A model generated the notes under the pieces. The model worked only from the letters and a program-made list of their open reading frames with translations, searched no databases and was not told the DNA's origin. Position numbers and translations under genes: made by a program. Source: an uncultured Bacteroidota bacterium (GTDB lineage Bacteria; Bacteroidota; Bacteroidia; Flavobacteriales; Flavobacteriaceae). Taken from it: a stretch of DNA of 64,000 bases. Of this stretch, positions 50,201 to 60,546 are shown piece by piece. The stretch covers positions 124,001-188,000 of the forward strand of contig CACASE010000001.1 of assembly GCA_902535165.1 (NCBI GenBank). Direction: 5' to 3'. Within the stretch, counting starts at the first letter, position 1; each line of letters starts with the position of its first letter.

Positions 50201-52951
50201 AAATTTTGAAAGCAAAGATTTTTTTTCTTTAACTAATTTTTCTGGTGTACCTGTGAACACAACTTGTCCACCTTTATCTCCACCATATGGTCCTAAGTCA
50301 ATGATATGATCAGCTGACTTAATTAAATCAATATTGTGTTCTACAACAATTATAGAATGTCCAAAATCAATTAAAAAATTAAAAGATTTAATCAGCTTTT
50401 TTATATCATGAAAATGTAGGCCAGTTGTTGGCTCATCAAAAATAAATAATGTGCTTTCTTTGTTTTTTCCTTTTAGTAAAAAAGATGCCAATTTTATTCT
50501 TTGAGCTTCTCCGCCGGATAAGGTCGAGGATGATTGACCTAAATTTACATAACCCATACCAACATCAATCAAGCACTTTAATTTATTTGAGATCTTAGTT
50601 TGATTATTATTGAGAAAAAAATCATATGCATTATCAATGGTCATATTCAAAACGTCATCGATATTCTTGTCCATATATTTGACTTGTAAAACTGTTTTTT
50701 TGAATTTTTTTCCTTTACAGGCCTCACATTTAAGTCTTATGTCAGACATAAATTGCATTTCAATTTTTATCTCTCCCTCACCCTTACATTCATCACATCT
50801 TCCACCATCAACATTAAATGAAAAATGCTTTGGTTTTAGATTAAATTGCTTTGATGATTTTTGATTTGAAAAAAGGGTTCTTATGTCGTCATAAGCTTTA
50901 ATATATGTTGCTGGGTTTGACCTTGAGGAAGTTCCAATAGGGTTTTGATCAATATATTCAATGGATGTTATTGATTCGAGATTCCCGCTTAAATTATCAA
51001 ACTCACCGGGCTTTTCTTTGAAAATTCCCTTTTGTTTTAGTAATGAAGGATAAAGTATTTTTTTAACTAATGTTGTTTTTCCGCTTCCTGAAATTCCTGT
51101 TATACATACTAAGGAATTTAAAGGAATATCCACGTTTATATTTTTTAAATTATTTTCTCTACAACCTCTAAGCTTAATTTTATTTGAGGACTTTCTTCTA
51201 AAAGAGGGTATTTCAATTAAATTATTTTGAGTTAAATAATCTACAGTTAGTGAATTAGAGTTTAATAATTTATTAATAGAACCTTGAGCAATAACATTAC
51301 CACCCTGTGACCCAGCACCTGGGCCTAAATCAATAATTTCATCTGCAGCTCTAATAATGTCTTCATCATGCTCAACTACTAAAACAGAATTGCCTAATTC
51401 TTTAAGATTTTTAAGAATTTTAATAAGTCGTGTTGTATCTTCCGGGTGTAGGCCAACACTTGGTTCATCTAATACGTATATTGAGCCTACTAAAGCGCTA
51501 CCTAGGGATGTAGCTAGGTTAATTCTTTGGGTCTCTCCACCCGAAAGTGTATTTGATTTTCTGTTTAATGTTAAATAAGAAAGACCAACATCCCTTAAAA
51601 AAGTTAGTCTACTTACAATCTCATCAACAATTCTTTTACTTTTTTTTGTATCTGATTCAGATAAAGATAACTCGTTGAAAAACTTCAAGTTTTTTTCAAT
51701 TGACATATCAACCAAATCAAGAACTGATTTGTTATTTATTTTAACATAGTCAGCTTCTTTTCTCAATCTCTTTCCTTGGCAATCGCTACATTTTGTACGA
51801 CCTCTATACCGAGATAGCATCACCCTGTTTTGAATCTTATACATTTTTTTTTCGAGCTTTTTAAAGAAGAAATCAATCCCTTTAAAATGATCATTACCGG
51901 TCCATAGTAAATCTTTCTGAGCCTTAGTTAGTTTATAATATGGCCTATGAATTGGAAAGTCAAATAAGTTTGCATTTTTAACTAAAAGTTGTTTGTATTT
52001 TTTTAGTTTTTTTCCACGCCATGGTGCAATACAATCATCATAAACTGATAAACCTTTATTAGGAATAACAAGGTCAGGGTCAATACCCATTATATCACCA
52101 TATCCTCCACAAGTTTTACATGCTCCAAACGGATTATTGAAACTAAATAAATATTCATTAGGCTCAATGAAATCTATACCATCTCTCTGAAATTTTTTGG
52201 AAAAAAAATGATATTTATTATCATTTAAAGTTTTGACAAATATTTCATTATTACCCTGAAAAAAAGCATTCTCTATGGAATCAATTATCCTATTCAAATA
52301 GTCTTCATCATTGTTGTAAACCGATCTATCAATAACTAAAAAAAATGAATCTTTAATATTTAAATCTACAGCTTCTAAAATATTTTTGGTTTCACCTTCA
52401 TGTTCAATTCTTGCATATCCTTGATCAAAATAAAACTGAAAAAAATCATTAGTATTTGATGCTTCACTAAGTTGTATTTTAGCTAGAATTAAAAACTTAT
52501 CTCCTTTTTTAAATGATTTTATAAAATCCATTACTGAATCTGTAGAGTCTTTTGTTACTTTTTCATTTGATATAGGCGAATATGTGACTCCAATTCTTGA
52601 ATATAAAAGTTTAATGTAATCATATATCTCAGAACTAGTACCAACAGTGGATCTTGGGTTTGAGTTATTAACTTTTTGCTCAATAGCAATTGCTGGTGAA
52701 AGCCCTTCAATTTTTTTTACTTTAGGTTTATTTAGTTTACCTAAAAATTGCCTAGTATAGGAAGATAGACTTTCGATAAATCTTCTCTGCCCCTCAGCAT
52801 AAATTGTATCAAAGGCTAAACTTGATTTACCAGATCCAGAAAGTCCAGTTATTACAATCAGCTTTTTTTTTGGGATTTTTAAATCAATATTCTTAAGATT
52901 ATGCATCTCTGCACCTTGAATAACAATTGATTTATTTGATATTTTACCCAT
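50174..52951 (-). CDS. uvrA: Excinuclease ABC subunit UvrA
   Basis: A 925-residue protein, close to the usual length. It has two ATPase halves: Walker A GLSGSGKS near residue 35 and GISGSGKT in the second half; signature LSGGETQR and LSGGEAQR; and zinc-finger cysteine pairs (CKTCGGYG, CSDCQGKR, CDECKGEG, CEACKGKK). It scans DNA for bulky lesions in nucleotide excision repair, together with UvrB and UvrC, which are not in this window. The 3' end overlaps the flippase gene by 27 bases. Confidence 0.98.
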   Translation of the reverse strand: MGKISNKSIVIQGAEMHNLKNIDLKIPKKKLIVITGLSGSGKSSLAFDTIYAEGQRRFIESLSSYTRQFLGKLNKPKVKKIEGLSPAIAIEQKVNNSNPRSTVGTSSEIYDYIKLLYSRIGVTYSPISNEKVTKDSTDSVMDFIKSFKKGDKFLILAKIQLSEASNTNDFFQFYFDQGYARIEHEGETKNILEAVDLNIKDSFFLVIDRSVYNNDEDYLNRIIDSIENAFFQGNNEIFVKTLNDNKYHFFSKKFQRDGIDFIEPNEYLFSFNNPFGACKTCGGYGDIMGIDPDLVIPNKGLSVYDDCIAPWRGKKLKKYKQLLVKNANLFDFPIHRPYYKLTKAQKDLLWTGNDHFKGIDFFFKKLEKKMYKIQNRVMLSRYRGRTKCSDCQGKRLRKEADYVKINNKSVLDLVDMSIEKNLKFFNELSLSESDTKKSKRIVDEIVSRLTFLRDVGLSYLTLNRKSNTLSGGETQRINLATSLGSALVGSIYVLDEPSVGLHPEDTTRLIKILKNLKELGNSVLVVEHDEDIIRAADEIIDLGPGAGSQGGNVIAQGSINKLLNSNSLTVDYLTQNNLIEIPSFRRKSSNKIKLRGCRENNLKNINVDIPLNSLVCITGISGSGKTTLVKKILYPSLLKQKGIFKEKPGEFDNLSGNLESITSIEYIDQNPIGTSSRSNPATYIKAYDDIRTLFSNQKSSKQFNLKPKHFSFNVDGGRCDECKGEGEIKIEMQFMSDIRLKCEACKGKKFKKTVLQVKYMDKNIDDVLNMTIDNAYDFFLNNNQTKISNKLKCLIDVGMGYVNLGQSSSTLSGGEAQRIKLASFLLKGKNKESTLFIFDEPTTGLHFHDIKKLIKSFNFLIDFGHSIIVVEHNIDLIKSADHIIDLGPYGGDKGGQVVFTGTPEKLVKEKKSLLSKFLKSKLSFQ

Positions 52952-52954
52952 AGA

Positions 52955-54166
52955 CTATTTAGCTATCCACAAATAAGGGTCCAAAGGTTTAGTATTTTCA
53001 AAAATACTAAACTGTAATGTTGTTTTTGATTCCTGATCATTATTAAAAGCATTGCCTATGACCTGTAATGAATTTACATTATCACCTTTTTCTACATTAA
53101 CCCGTGATAAATTTTTGTAGGCAGTAATATAATTTCCATGTTGTATTAAAACTGTTAAATTACTTGACTTGAATTTCAAAACAGAGAGAACCTTTCCATT
53201 AAATACTGATCTAACCTCAGCATTTTTTGTTGTGGCAATAACAATTCCATTGCTTTGAATTTTTGTAGTTCTAACTACTGGGTGTGGTTGAAGACCAAAT
53301 CTTTGTATGATTACACCTCTTTCTACAGGCCATGGTAAATTACCTTTATTCAATAAGAAATTTTTTGCTGTTAACACTGCTTCTGGTGTTAGCTTAAATA
53401 CATCATCATCAGAATCTTTATTTGATTCTTTAATTGCAAGTTTAATTAATCTCTCAATTTCTTTATCTAATTGATTTGATAATTTTTGTTTTTTATCAAT
53501 TTCATTTTTATAGCTCTTTTCTTTTCTTTTTAAACCACTGATTAAACCACTTTGTTTTTCTTTTTCTTTTGATAGATTTTTTTCTTCCATTCTATTTTCG
53601 ATCAATAAACTTTCCTTTTTACTTATACTTTTATTAATAGTATCATTAATTATTTTTATTTCATCAATGCTAGAGCTTATTTTATTAGCATAATTTCTTC
53701 TATTTACAGAATATTGATTCATATACTGAGTTCGTTTAAGAGCCTGTAGAAAATTATCTGAAGACAATAAAAACATTAATTTACTCTCTTTCAATCGGCT
53801 TTTATATGAATTAAAAACCATTTTTGAGTAATCATCTTTTGCCTTCTCTACTATTATATTTAGTTCAGAAACCTTATTCTCATTTTCAGATATTTCATTA
53901 ACTAGCATATTAATCTGATCGTTTGTTATTTTAATTAAATCTTGATTCCTATTAATTTTTATAGAGATATTTTCTAAATCTCCATAAGCCATTTTTGTTT
54001 TTTTAGTGTTATCAATTAATAAACTATTAATTTCTTTTATTTCATTTTTTAATTTAAGTCTTTGAGATTCTAGTTCTTTAATTTTTGATGTTTGGCTATA
54101 TAAAAAAGTAAATGACGATGTTAAAATACACGCTGAAAGTAATATTATTTTTTTTCTAAAAATCAA
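52955..54166 (-). CDS. EnvC-like murein hydrolase activator, degenerate LytM domain
   Basis: A 403-residue exported protein: a signal peptide, then a long coiled coil (about 27-235, in the pattern seen in EnvC) and a C-terminal M23/LytM-like domain (about 275-403). The catalytic histidines are altered: HGNYITAYKNLS keeps one His, but the last motif reads LQFSIF where active enzymes have LHFEI. This agrees with EnvC/NlpD-type proteins that activate amidases at the division site instead of cutting peptidoglycan. Overlaps the DUF4292 gene by four bases. Confidence 0.85.
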   Translation of the reverse strand: MIFRKKIILLSACILTSSFTFLYSQTSKIKELESQRLKLKNEIKEINSLLIDNTKKTKMAYGDLENISIKINRNQDLIKITNDQINMLVNEISENENKVSELNIIVEKAKDDYSKMVFNSYKSRLKESKLMFLLSSDNFLQALKRTQYMNQYSVNRRNYANKISSSIDEIKIINDTINKSISKKESLLIENRMEEKNLSKEKEKQSGLISGLKRKEKSYKNEIDKKQKLSNQLDKEIERLIKLAIKESNKDSDDDVFKLTPEAVLTAKNFLLNKGNLPWPVERGVIIQRFGLQPHPVVRTTKIQSNGIVIATTKNAEVRSVFNGKVLSVLKFKSSNLTVLIQHGNYITAYKNLSRVNVEKGDNVNSLQVIGNAFNNDQESKTTLQFSIFENTKPLDPYLWIAK

Positions 54167-54942
54167 AATTTTATTTTTCTATAATTGTTAGGAATTTCAA
54201 ATGGAAATAAGATTTCATCACTGGTATTAGTTGAATTAGTTGACATGTATAAATTAATTAAATTTTTACCATCATTAACCACAATTTTTGAACTGGTATA
54301 AAGCATTGAATTGTTTGTTTCTTTAAATTCTTTATAATAAATACTTAATTCTCTTCCCAATTCAATTTGTTTGATTTCTTGAGCTATTAATTTATTTAAG
54401 TTAGTATCTACAAAAAGACTTACTGAAAACTCATCATTGACATATTCATAAACAATTAAATTTTTATCAATTTCATATGTATCATAATTATATATACTAA
54501 TTATTTCATTTATAGGCTCTCCAATTAAAATATTCTGAATTTGATTAAAGTCTAACGTAAATCCAAGCTTATCATAAATATCACCAAAGTCAGTACTGAA
54601 AAAAGTTTTATCAATTTTCTGATAGCCTAAAATTTTATCAGGTTCAATTAAAATTTTAAATAATGGAATTATAAAGCCACCCGAGATTAAAATTTTTTTA
54701 TTTTTTCTAATTTTAATACTAATATCAAATGAATAATTAGAATTGTTATATTCAAGATTAGCATTATTTGATAAAACCAAAGTATTAAAATCGAATAGAT
54801 TTAATTCATCAGCTTTAAAAGATGTTTTTGTGTATTGTTGTTTATTGTTGTAATTAAAATCTGAGAAATCCTTGTTTTTATTTTTGGTTTTAATGCCACA
54901 ACCTCCAATGATTAAACATAATAATAGGATTTTTAACCTCAT
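54163..54942 (-). CDS. DUF4292 family lipoprotein
   Basis: A 259-residue lipoprotein with Cys15 (IGGCGIK). After an Asn/Lys-rich linker it has a LolA-like beta pattern: LEYNNSNYSFDISIKIRKNKKILISGG and PLFKILIEPDKILGYQKIDK, as in DUF4292. The family usually lies beside the EnvC-like gene and is thought to act in envelope lipoprotein or outer-membrane handling, but this is unproven. The stop overlaps the envC-like start by four bases. Confidence 0.82.
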   Translation of the reverse strand: MRLKILLLCLIIGGCGIKTKNKNKDFSDFNYNNKQQYTKTSFKADELNLFDFNTLVLSNNANLEYNNSNYSFDISIKIRKNKKILISGGFIIPLFKILIEPDKILGYQKIDKTFFSTDFGDIYDKLGFTLDFNQIQNILIGEPINEIISIYNYDTYEIDKNLIVYEYVNDEFSVSLFVDTNLNKLIAQEIKQIELGRELSIYYKEFKETNNSMLYTSSKIVVNDGKNLINLYMSTNSTNTSDEILFPFEIPNNYRKIKF

Positions 54943-54955
54943 TTATGTTAAGTTA

Positions 54956-55390
54956 TTAATTTAGGCCTGTACTACCAAAGCCACCTTCGCCTCGATGTGA
55001 TGTATCGATAGATTCAACCTTATTCCAAATTATACTTTCATGTTTTGCAATTACCAGCTGAGCAATCCTATCCCCTGATTTTACAATAAAATCATCATTT
55101 GAATGATTGATTAAAATAACTCCTATTTCACCTCTATAGTCAGAATCGATTGTTCCTGGCGAATTTAAAACTGTAATCCCCTTTTTTAATGCTAGACCAC
55201 TCCTAGGTCTAACTTGTGCCTCAACACTTTCTGGTAGTTTGATATGAATACCTGTACTTATTAGCTTAAACTCCCCTGGCTCAATAATAATAGGTTCCTC
55301 CAAGTAAGACATAAGATCCATGCCTGCAGAAAATTTTGTTTGATAAGTTGGATTTGGATTATCTGATTTGTTTACTATTTGAATTTGCAT
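54956..55390 (-). CDS. dut: dUTP diphosphatase
   Basis: A 144-residue trimeric-type dUTPase. All five family motifs are visible, including [32 protein letters not shown] and the C-terminal [10 protein letters not shown] that closes over the active site. It cuts dUTP to dUMP and PPi, keeping uracil out of DNA. It is 13 bases upstream of DUF4292, and nine bases after atpG, on the same strand. Confidence 0.97.
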   Translation of the reverse strand: MQIQIVNKSDNPNPTYQTKFSAGMDLMSYLEEPIIIEPGEFKLISTGIHIKLPESVEAQVRPRSGLALKKGITVLNSPGTIDSDYRGEIGVILINHSNDDFIVKSGDRIAQLVIAKHESIIWNKVESIDTSHRGEGGFGSTGLN

Positions 55391-55398
55391 AACAAATC

Positions 55399-56259
55399 TT
55401 AGCCTTTTAATGCTTCTGCACCTGAAACTATTTCTAAAATTTCATTGGTAATTGCAGCTTGTCTTGCTTTGTTATATGTCAAAACTAACTCATCTTTTAA
55501 TTCTGTAGCATTGTCAGTTGCTTTATGCATAGCTGTCATTCTAGCCCCATGCTCACTTGCAAATGAATCTCTAAGGGCTTTAAATAATTGTATTCTTAAG
55601 GATTTCGGTACTAATTCACTAACAATTTGTTCCATCGAAGGTTCAAAAATATAATTTTGTAGAGCCTCAGATTCTGAATCATTAACTATTGGTAATAATT
55701 GTTCTGATTTAATAATTTGATTAGCAGCATTTTTGAAGCTGTTATAAATTATTTCAACATGATCATATTTTTCGTCTGCAAAATCCTGAACAATTTGGTC
55801 AATAATCGGACTTGAGTTTTCATATGAAAGTTCATCAAAAATTTCACTTTTATTTTGAATGATATTTTCTGTTTTAGACAAAACATCATTTGCTTTTTTT
55901 CCTATAACGATGAAATAAAACTCAGCATTAGAGAACTTTTCTAAGGATTTTAATGATTTTGATTGCTTAACAATATTTGAATTAAAAGCTCCACAAAAAC
56001 CTCTGTTAGATGCAATAGCAACTATCAAAACTTTTTTTATTGGTCTTTGTGCTGCCAAATATGAAATATTTGAAGAAGAAATAACATTTGTAAAACTTGA
56101 CATCAACTCATTTAATTTTTCTGAATAAGGTTTCATTGCTGTAATTGCATCTTGAGCTTTTTTAAGTTTCGCAGCAGAAACCATTTTAATAGCACTTGTT
56201 ATCTTCATTGTCGAAGTAACAGATGAAATTCTATTTCTTATTTCTTTAAGATTAGGCAT
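55399..56259 (-). CDS. atpG: ATP synthase F1 gamma subunit
   Basis: A 286-residue protein of the right length with typical ends: [36 protein letters not shown] at the start and [24 protein letters not shown] at the end, the coiled-coil rotor that fits into the alpha/beta ring. It is the last structural gene of the operon; atpD and atpC, which often follow elsewhere, are absent here and are probably at another locus, as is common in Bacteroidota. Confidence 0.98.
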   Translation of the reverse strand: MPNLKEIRNRISSVTSTMKITSAIKMVSAAKLKKAQDAITAMKPYSEKLNELMSSFTNVISSSNISYLAAQRPIKKVLIVAIASNRGFCGAFNSNIVKQSKSLKSLEKFSNAEFYFIVIGKKANDVLSKTENIIQNKSEIFDELSYENSSPIIDQIVQDFADEKYDHVEIIYNSFKNAANQIIKSEQLLPIVNDSESEALQNYIFEPSMEQIVSELVPKSLRIQLFKALRDSFASEHGARMTAMHKATDNATELKDELVLTYNKARQAAITNEILEIVSGAEALKG

Positions 56260-56263
56260 CTAA

Positions 56264-57841
56264 TTATTCATATGTAGCAGATAAATCCGAAGCAACTTTT
56301 TCTAAAGTAGAAGTTACTTCATCAGTTAATTTACCTTGCTTAATTTGATTTAATATTTTTTTGTGTTTTAGGTTCAAAAGCTCAATAAATTTCTTTTCAA
56401 AATCCTTTACTTTTTCAACCGGAACACCTTTTAATAAATCTTTTGATCCTAAATAAATAATTGAAACTTGATCCTCAACTTTAAAAGGATCATTTTGAGC
56501 TTGTTTTAGAATTTCAACATTTCTTTTACCTTTTTCAATTACACTTAGGGTTACTGGATCTAAGTCAGAGCCAAATTTAGCAAATGCTTGTAATTCTCTA
56601 AATTGAGCTTGATCCAACTTTAATGTTCCAGCAACTTTTTTCATGGACTTAATTTGTGCAGATCCACCAACTCTTGAAACAGAGATACCCACATTAATAG
56701 CAGGTCTAACACCTGAGTTGAAAAGATCAGACTCTAAAAATATTTGACCATCTGTAATAGAAATAACATTTGTAGGTATATATGCTGATACGTCACCTGC
56801 TTGTGTTTCAATAATTGGCAATGAAGTTAAAGAACCACCACCCTTTACAATTGGTTTAAGTTTTTCAGGAAGATCATTCATGTTTTTTGCAATACCATCA
56901 TCGTTGATAACCTTAGCAGCTCTTTCCAATAATCTTGAATGTAAATAAAATACATCACCTGGATAAGCTTCGCGGCCTGGAGGTCTTCTTAAAAGAAGTG
57001 ATACTTCTCTGTAAGCAACTGCTTGTTTAGAAAGATCATCATAAATAATTAATGCAGGTCTTCCTGTATCTCTAAAAAATTCACCAATAGCAGCACCAGC
57101 AAATGGAGCATAAACCTGCATGGGGGCGGGATCAGATGCATTTGCTGCAACAATGGTTGTGTAGGCTAAAGCACCTTTTTCTTCAAGTACTTTTGCAATA
57201 GCTGCGACAGTGGAGGCCTTTTGTCCAATTGCCACATAAATACAGTAGACAGGTTCTCCCGCGTCAAAAAATTCTTTTTGATTCAAAATGGTATCAATAC
57301 ATACTGTTGTTTTTCCCGTTTGCCTATCACCAATCACTAATTCTCTTTGGCCTCTACCAATTGGAATCATTGCATCAATTGATTTAATACCAGTTTGAAG
57401 GGGTTCGTTAACAGGCTGTCTATATATAACACCAGGAGCTTTTCTTTCCAATGGCATCTCATACATCTTACCTTCAATTTTACCTTTACCATCAATTGGT
57501 TGTCCTAATGTATTTACAACTCTTCCAACAACTCCTTCTCCAACATTAATTGAAGCAATTCTATTTGTTCTTTTTACAGTATCTCCTTCTTTTATCTCTT
57601 TGGACGGACCTAACAAAACGACACCAACATTATCTTCTTCAAGATTTAATACGATTCCCTCCATTCCATTATCAAACTGCACTAATTCACCATATTGAAC
57701 ATTTGAAAGACCATAAACCCTTGCAATACCATCACCTACTTGCAAGACAGTTCCTACCTCATCTAATGATGGGCCAACTTTTGATCCCGTTAATTGATTC
57801 TTAATAATTGCTGATATTTCAGCGGGCTTAATATTTGCCAT
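56264..57841 (-). CDS. atpA: ATP synthase F1 alpha subunit
   Basis: A 525-residue protein. Walker [10 protein letters not shown] lies near residue 172; the arginine-finger segment [12 protein letters not shown] and [14 protein letters not shown] near residues 370-390 are the alpha signature. It is the non-catalytic, regulatory nucleotide-binding subunit of the F1 head. Gaps to atpG (four bases) and atpH (three bases) show tight operon structure. Confidence 0.98.
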   Translation of the reverse strand: MANIKPAEISAIIKNQLTGSKVGPSLDEVGTVLQVGDGIARVYGLSNVQYGELVQFDNGMEGIVLNLEEDNVGVVLLGPSKEIKEGDTVKRTNRIASINVGEGVVGRVVNTLGQPIDGKGKIEGKMYEMPLERKAPGVIYRQPVNEPLQTGIKSIDAMIPIGRGQRELVIGDRQTGKTTVCIDTILNQKEFFDAGEPVYCIYVAIGQKASTVAAIAKVLEEKGALAYTTIVAANASDPAPMQVYAPFAGAAIGEFFRDTGRPALIIYDDLSKQAVAYREVSLLLRRPPGREAYPGDVFYLHSRLLERAAKVINDDGIAKNMNDLPEKLKPIVKGGGSLTSLPIIETQAGDVSAYIPTNVISITDGQIFLESDLFNSGVRPAINVGISVSRVGGSAQIKSMKKVAGTLKLDQAQFRELQAFAKFGSDLDPVTLSVIEKGKRNVEILKQAQNDPFKVEDQVSIIYLGSKDLLKGVPVEKVKDFEKKFIELLNLKHKKILNQIKQGKLTDEVTSTLEKVASDLSATYE

Positions 57842-57844
57842 AAT

Positions 57845-58393
57845 TTATTGTATTGTTATGTTTAAAAATTCTTGTTCCAACTTTTTAAGTTGATCTTTAA
57901 AACTAGCATTGTATTGTAAATCTCCTACTCTTAATATAAATCCGCCAACAATTTGTTTATCAACTATATTGGTTAGATTAACATTTTTTGATGTTAGTTC
58001 TTTTACTTTTTGTTCTATTTCATTTAACTTATTAGGTTCAACTTCTGAGGCGGTTGTTAGTGTAACTTCCTGGTTACCTACATAATCATTATATAAAACT
58101 GTAAAACTTTTGGAAACATCGTCAAAAAGATCAATTCTCCTGTTTTTCATTAATAGTTTGATTAGGCTTTTACTCGAATCATTAAGATCCTCAAAAATCT
58201 CGTTTAGAGTAGCTAGTTTATCACTGTCTTTGATAACCTTGCTATCAATAAAAAGCTTAAGCTCTTCAGATTGATCAAAAGTATTATTGATAAATGACAT
58301 ATCATTATGTGCTGCTTCAAGTTTGTCATTATCATCCTTACATGACAATAATAAAGCCTTAGCGTACCTGAATGCTACTCTGTTATAATTCAT
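57845..58393 (-). CDS. atpH: ATP synthase F1 delta subunit
   Basis: A 182-residue helical protein. It starts MNYNRVAFRYAKALL and has the C-terminal IVDKQIVGGFILRVGDLQYNASFKDQLKKL, the family signature (GG.. r.gd.yd.S). It links the F1 head to the b subunit stator. The start overlaps the atpF stop by four bases. Confidence 0.96.
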   Translation of the reverse strand: MNYNRVAFRYAKALLLSCKDDNDKLEAAHNDMSFINNTFDQSEELKLFIDSKVIKDSDKLATLNEIFEDLNDSSKSLIKLLMKNRRIDLFDDVSKSFTVLYNDYVGNQEVTLTTASEVEPNKLNEIEQKVKELTSKNVNLTNIVDKQIVGGFILRVGDLQYNASFKDQLKKLEQEFLNITIQ

Positions 58394-58890
58394 TTAAGTT
58401 TTACGTCCTTTAATAATTCATCAACAATTTTCATTTGCTTATCATTTTCTGAAAGCTTCTCATTTAGAAGTTTCTCGGCAATTTCAATAGAAAGACCTGC
58501 AACTTGCTTTTTAATCTCAGAAACAGCAGCATTTTTTTCATTTCTAATTGCTTCATTAGCGCTTTCAATGATTTTTTCTGCTTCTTTTTTAGCTTCATCT
58601 TTAGATTCATTTATGATTGCTTTCTTTAAATCTCTAGCTTCTTTTAAAATTGAATCTCTTTCAATTCTGGCCTTTTTCATGATTTCTTCATTATCAGCTT
58701 GTAATAATTGCATCTCTTCTCTTGCTTTTTCAGCAGATTCAAGAGCATCTTTAATTCCTTCTTCTCTTTCATTTATTGTATCTAAGATTGGCTTCCAAGC
58801 AAATTTTTTCAACAAAAAAATTAAAGACAAAAAAATTAAAGAGTGCCAAAAAAATAGCCCAAGTGAAAATTCTTCTAGTAATTTTTCCAT
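58390..58890 (-). CDS. atpF: ATP synthase Fo b subunit
   Basis: A 166-residue protein with one N-terminal membrane helix (LFFWHSLIFLSLIFLLKKFAW) and a long charged coiled coil (about 30-130), the normal form of subunit b in Bacteroidota. It forms the peripheral stalk. A 55-base gap separates it from atpE. Confidence 0.96.
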   Translation of the reverse strand: MEKLLEEFSLGLFFWHSLIFLSLIFLLKKFAWKPILDTINEREEGIKDALESAEKAREEMQLLQADNEEIMKKARIERDSILKEARDLKKAIINESKDEAKKEAEKIIESANEAIRNEKNAAVSEIKKQVAGLSIEIAEKLLNEKLSENDKQMKIVDELLKDVKLK

Positions 58891-58945
58891 AATAAATAAA
58901 ATTAGAATTACTCCAGTTTTTTTGAAGTAAGACTGTTAGTTAAAT

Positions 58946-59155
<210 letters not shown>

Positions 59156-59171
59156 TTAACATAATTTAAGT

Positions 59172-60244
59172 TTAATGTTCATGCTCTTCATTTGCAAATC
59201 CAAAATATAAAGCAGACAAAATAGTAAAAATGTAGGCCTGTAAAAGCGCTACAAAAAGTTCAATAATCATTAATAAAAAGGCTAGAACAAATGAAAGCGA
59301 ACTGCCGATCCAGTTGTAAAATATAAACATAAGCCCTATTATACTCATGATTACTATGTGACCCCCTTGCATATTAGCATACAATCGAATCATGAGGGTT
59401 AACGGTTTTATAAAAACGCCTAAAAGTTCTATTGGTGCTAAAATAAGTCTGATAGGCTTTGGTACTCCAGGCATCCAAAAAATGTGTGCCCAATAATTTT
59501 TATTAGCTGTAACGTTTGTAATAATGAACGTTAACAAGGCTAGCGAAAATGTAATTGCAATATTTCCAGTAACATTAATCCCAATTGGTGTCAAACCTAA
59601 TAGATTTAGGAATAATACAAAAAAGAAAATAGTCAAAAGAAAGCTCATATATTTCTTATAATTCTTGCCAATATTTGGTCTAGCAATTTCATCTCTAACG
59701 TATAAAACTATAGGTTCAAAAAACCTCCCCAATCCTTTTGATATCCCTTTATTAGTCTTATATGATTTAGCTAGACTTATAAATAACCATAACATAAATA
59801 TTGCAGTAAAAATCATGACAACAACATTTTTAGTTATTGAAAAATCAATTGGTTTCTCATTAATTAATTTATTGGTGTCATCATAAATAAATGTTCCTTC
59901 ACTATCTGTTTTATAGATTCTATTTTTATCATAATACATTCTGTAGTAGTTATCATTACTAGAAACCACTTTTTACCATGTTTAAACTCTGATGACATGA
60001 AAAACTTAAATCCATTATCATAAAGAATTACAGGTAAGGGAATTTCAATATATACTTTTTCACCATTCTCTTTGGTATAAGATGCAACTCCAAAACTATG
60101 TGAATCTTTAAGGTGGTGTGTAATATATTCTTTGATTTCTTCTTTAATTCCGCCACTTTTTTCAGGGTCTTTATCAATCGAATAGCCGTGGGCAGATAGG
60201 CAAAAAACTAAACTAAGTGAAAGAAAAAAATTTGCAAAATTCAT
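59172..60244 (-). CDS. atpB: ATP synthase Fo a subunit, split by a -1 frameshift
   Basis: The gene reads 92 codons from the ATG at 60244, with a signal peptide and the Bacteroidota-type N-terminal domain (EIKEYITHHLKDSHSF, IPLPVILYDNGFK, FMSSEFKHGKK). At AAG (59971-59969) the frame must shift back by one so that the protein continues as VVSSNDNYYRMYYDK and then the membrane core (PNIGKNYKKYMSFLLTIFF, MIRLYANMQGGH with the essential Arg, and YIFTILSALYFGFANEEHEH). Unshifted, it ends at 59864. The fused product would be 357 residues. The run at the shift has five A residues; six would restore the frame. Confidence 0.9.
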
Positions 60245-60275
60245 ATGAGAATATCGGCAACAATAAACAATGCCG

Positions 60276-60283
60276 CAAAGTTA
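60276..60283 (-). promoter_or_regulatory. -7 promoter element, TAnnTTTG type, before atpB
   Basis: On the minus strand TAACTTTG matches the -7 consensus, 31 bases before the atpB ATG. It lies in the 62-base gap after atpZ and could start the atpB-E-F-H-A-G transcript. No TTG box was found at the standard spacing. Confidence 0.45.
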
Positions 60284-60306
60284 AGACATTAACTCAAAAA
60301 ATAAAG

Positions 60307-60546
60307 CTATTTATCTAATTTCTTTAACTGTTTATAAACAACAAAAAATGCAATTGCAAATCCAATTAAAGACATTATTATAATGAAGGTTTTTTCAAGG
60401 TTGTAATAAGAATCTATCCATTTGCCAATCCTTGAAAAAATAAAGATAGTGATCCCCATTTCAAAGCTGATCAACGCAAATGTTGCTAATGTACTACGCT
60501 GTTTTTTCAGCTTCTGGTTTTTTATCGTTAGCACTTTCGCTTTCAA
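60307..60546 (-). CDS. atpZ: AtpZ/AtpI-type small membrane protein
   Basis: The frame from 60546 gives 79 residues; the first codon is TTG and the 5' 53 bases overlap the bactofilin gene, so the true start may be later (GTG or CTG a few codons in). Two membrane helices follow the basic N-terminus KKQRSTLATFALISFEMGITIFIFSRIGKWID and end in YKQLKKLD. AtpI and AtpZ precede ATP synthase operons and take part in c-ring assembly or ion entry. Position before atpB supports the call. Confidence 0.8.
   Translation of the reverse strand: MKAKVLTIKNQKLKKQRSTLATFALISFEMGITIFIFSRIGKWIDSYYNLEKTFIIIMSLIGFAIAFFVVYKQLKKLDK

Noticed and set aside
57550-57804. His/Leu-rich plus-strand frame inside atpA
   Set aside because: Shadow of a strongly conserved gene on the other strand.
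59864-60244. Independent 126-residue gene upstream of atpB
   Set aside because: Its first 92 residues are the normal N-terminal domain of Bacteroidota subunit a; only the last 34 are out of frame. It is part of atpB.
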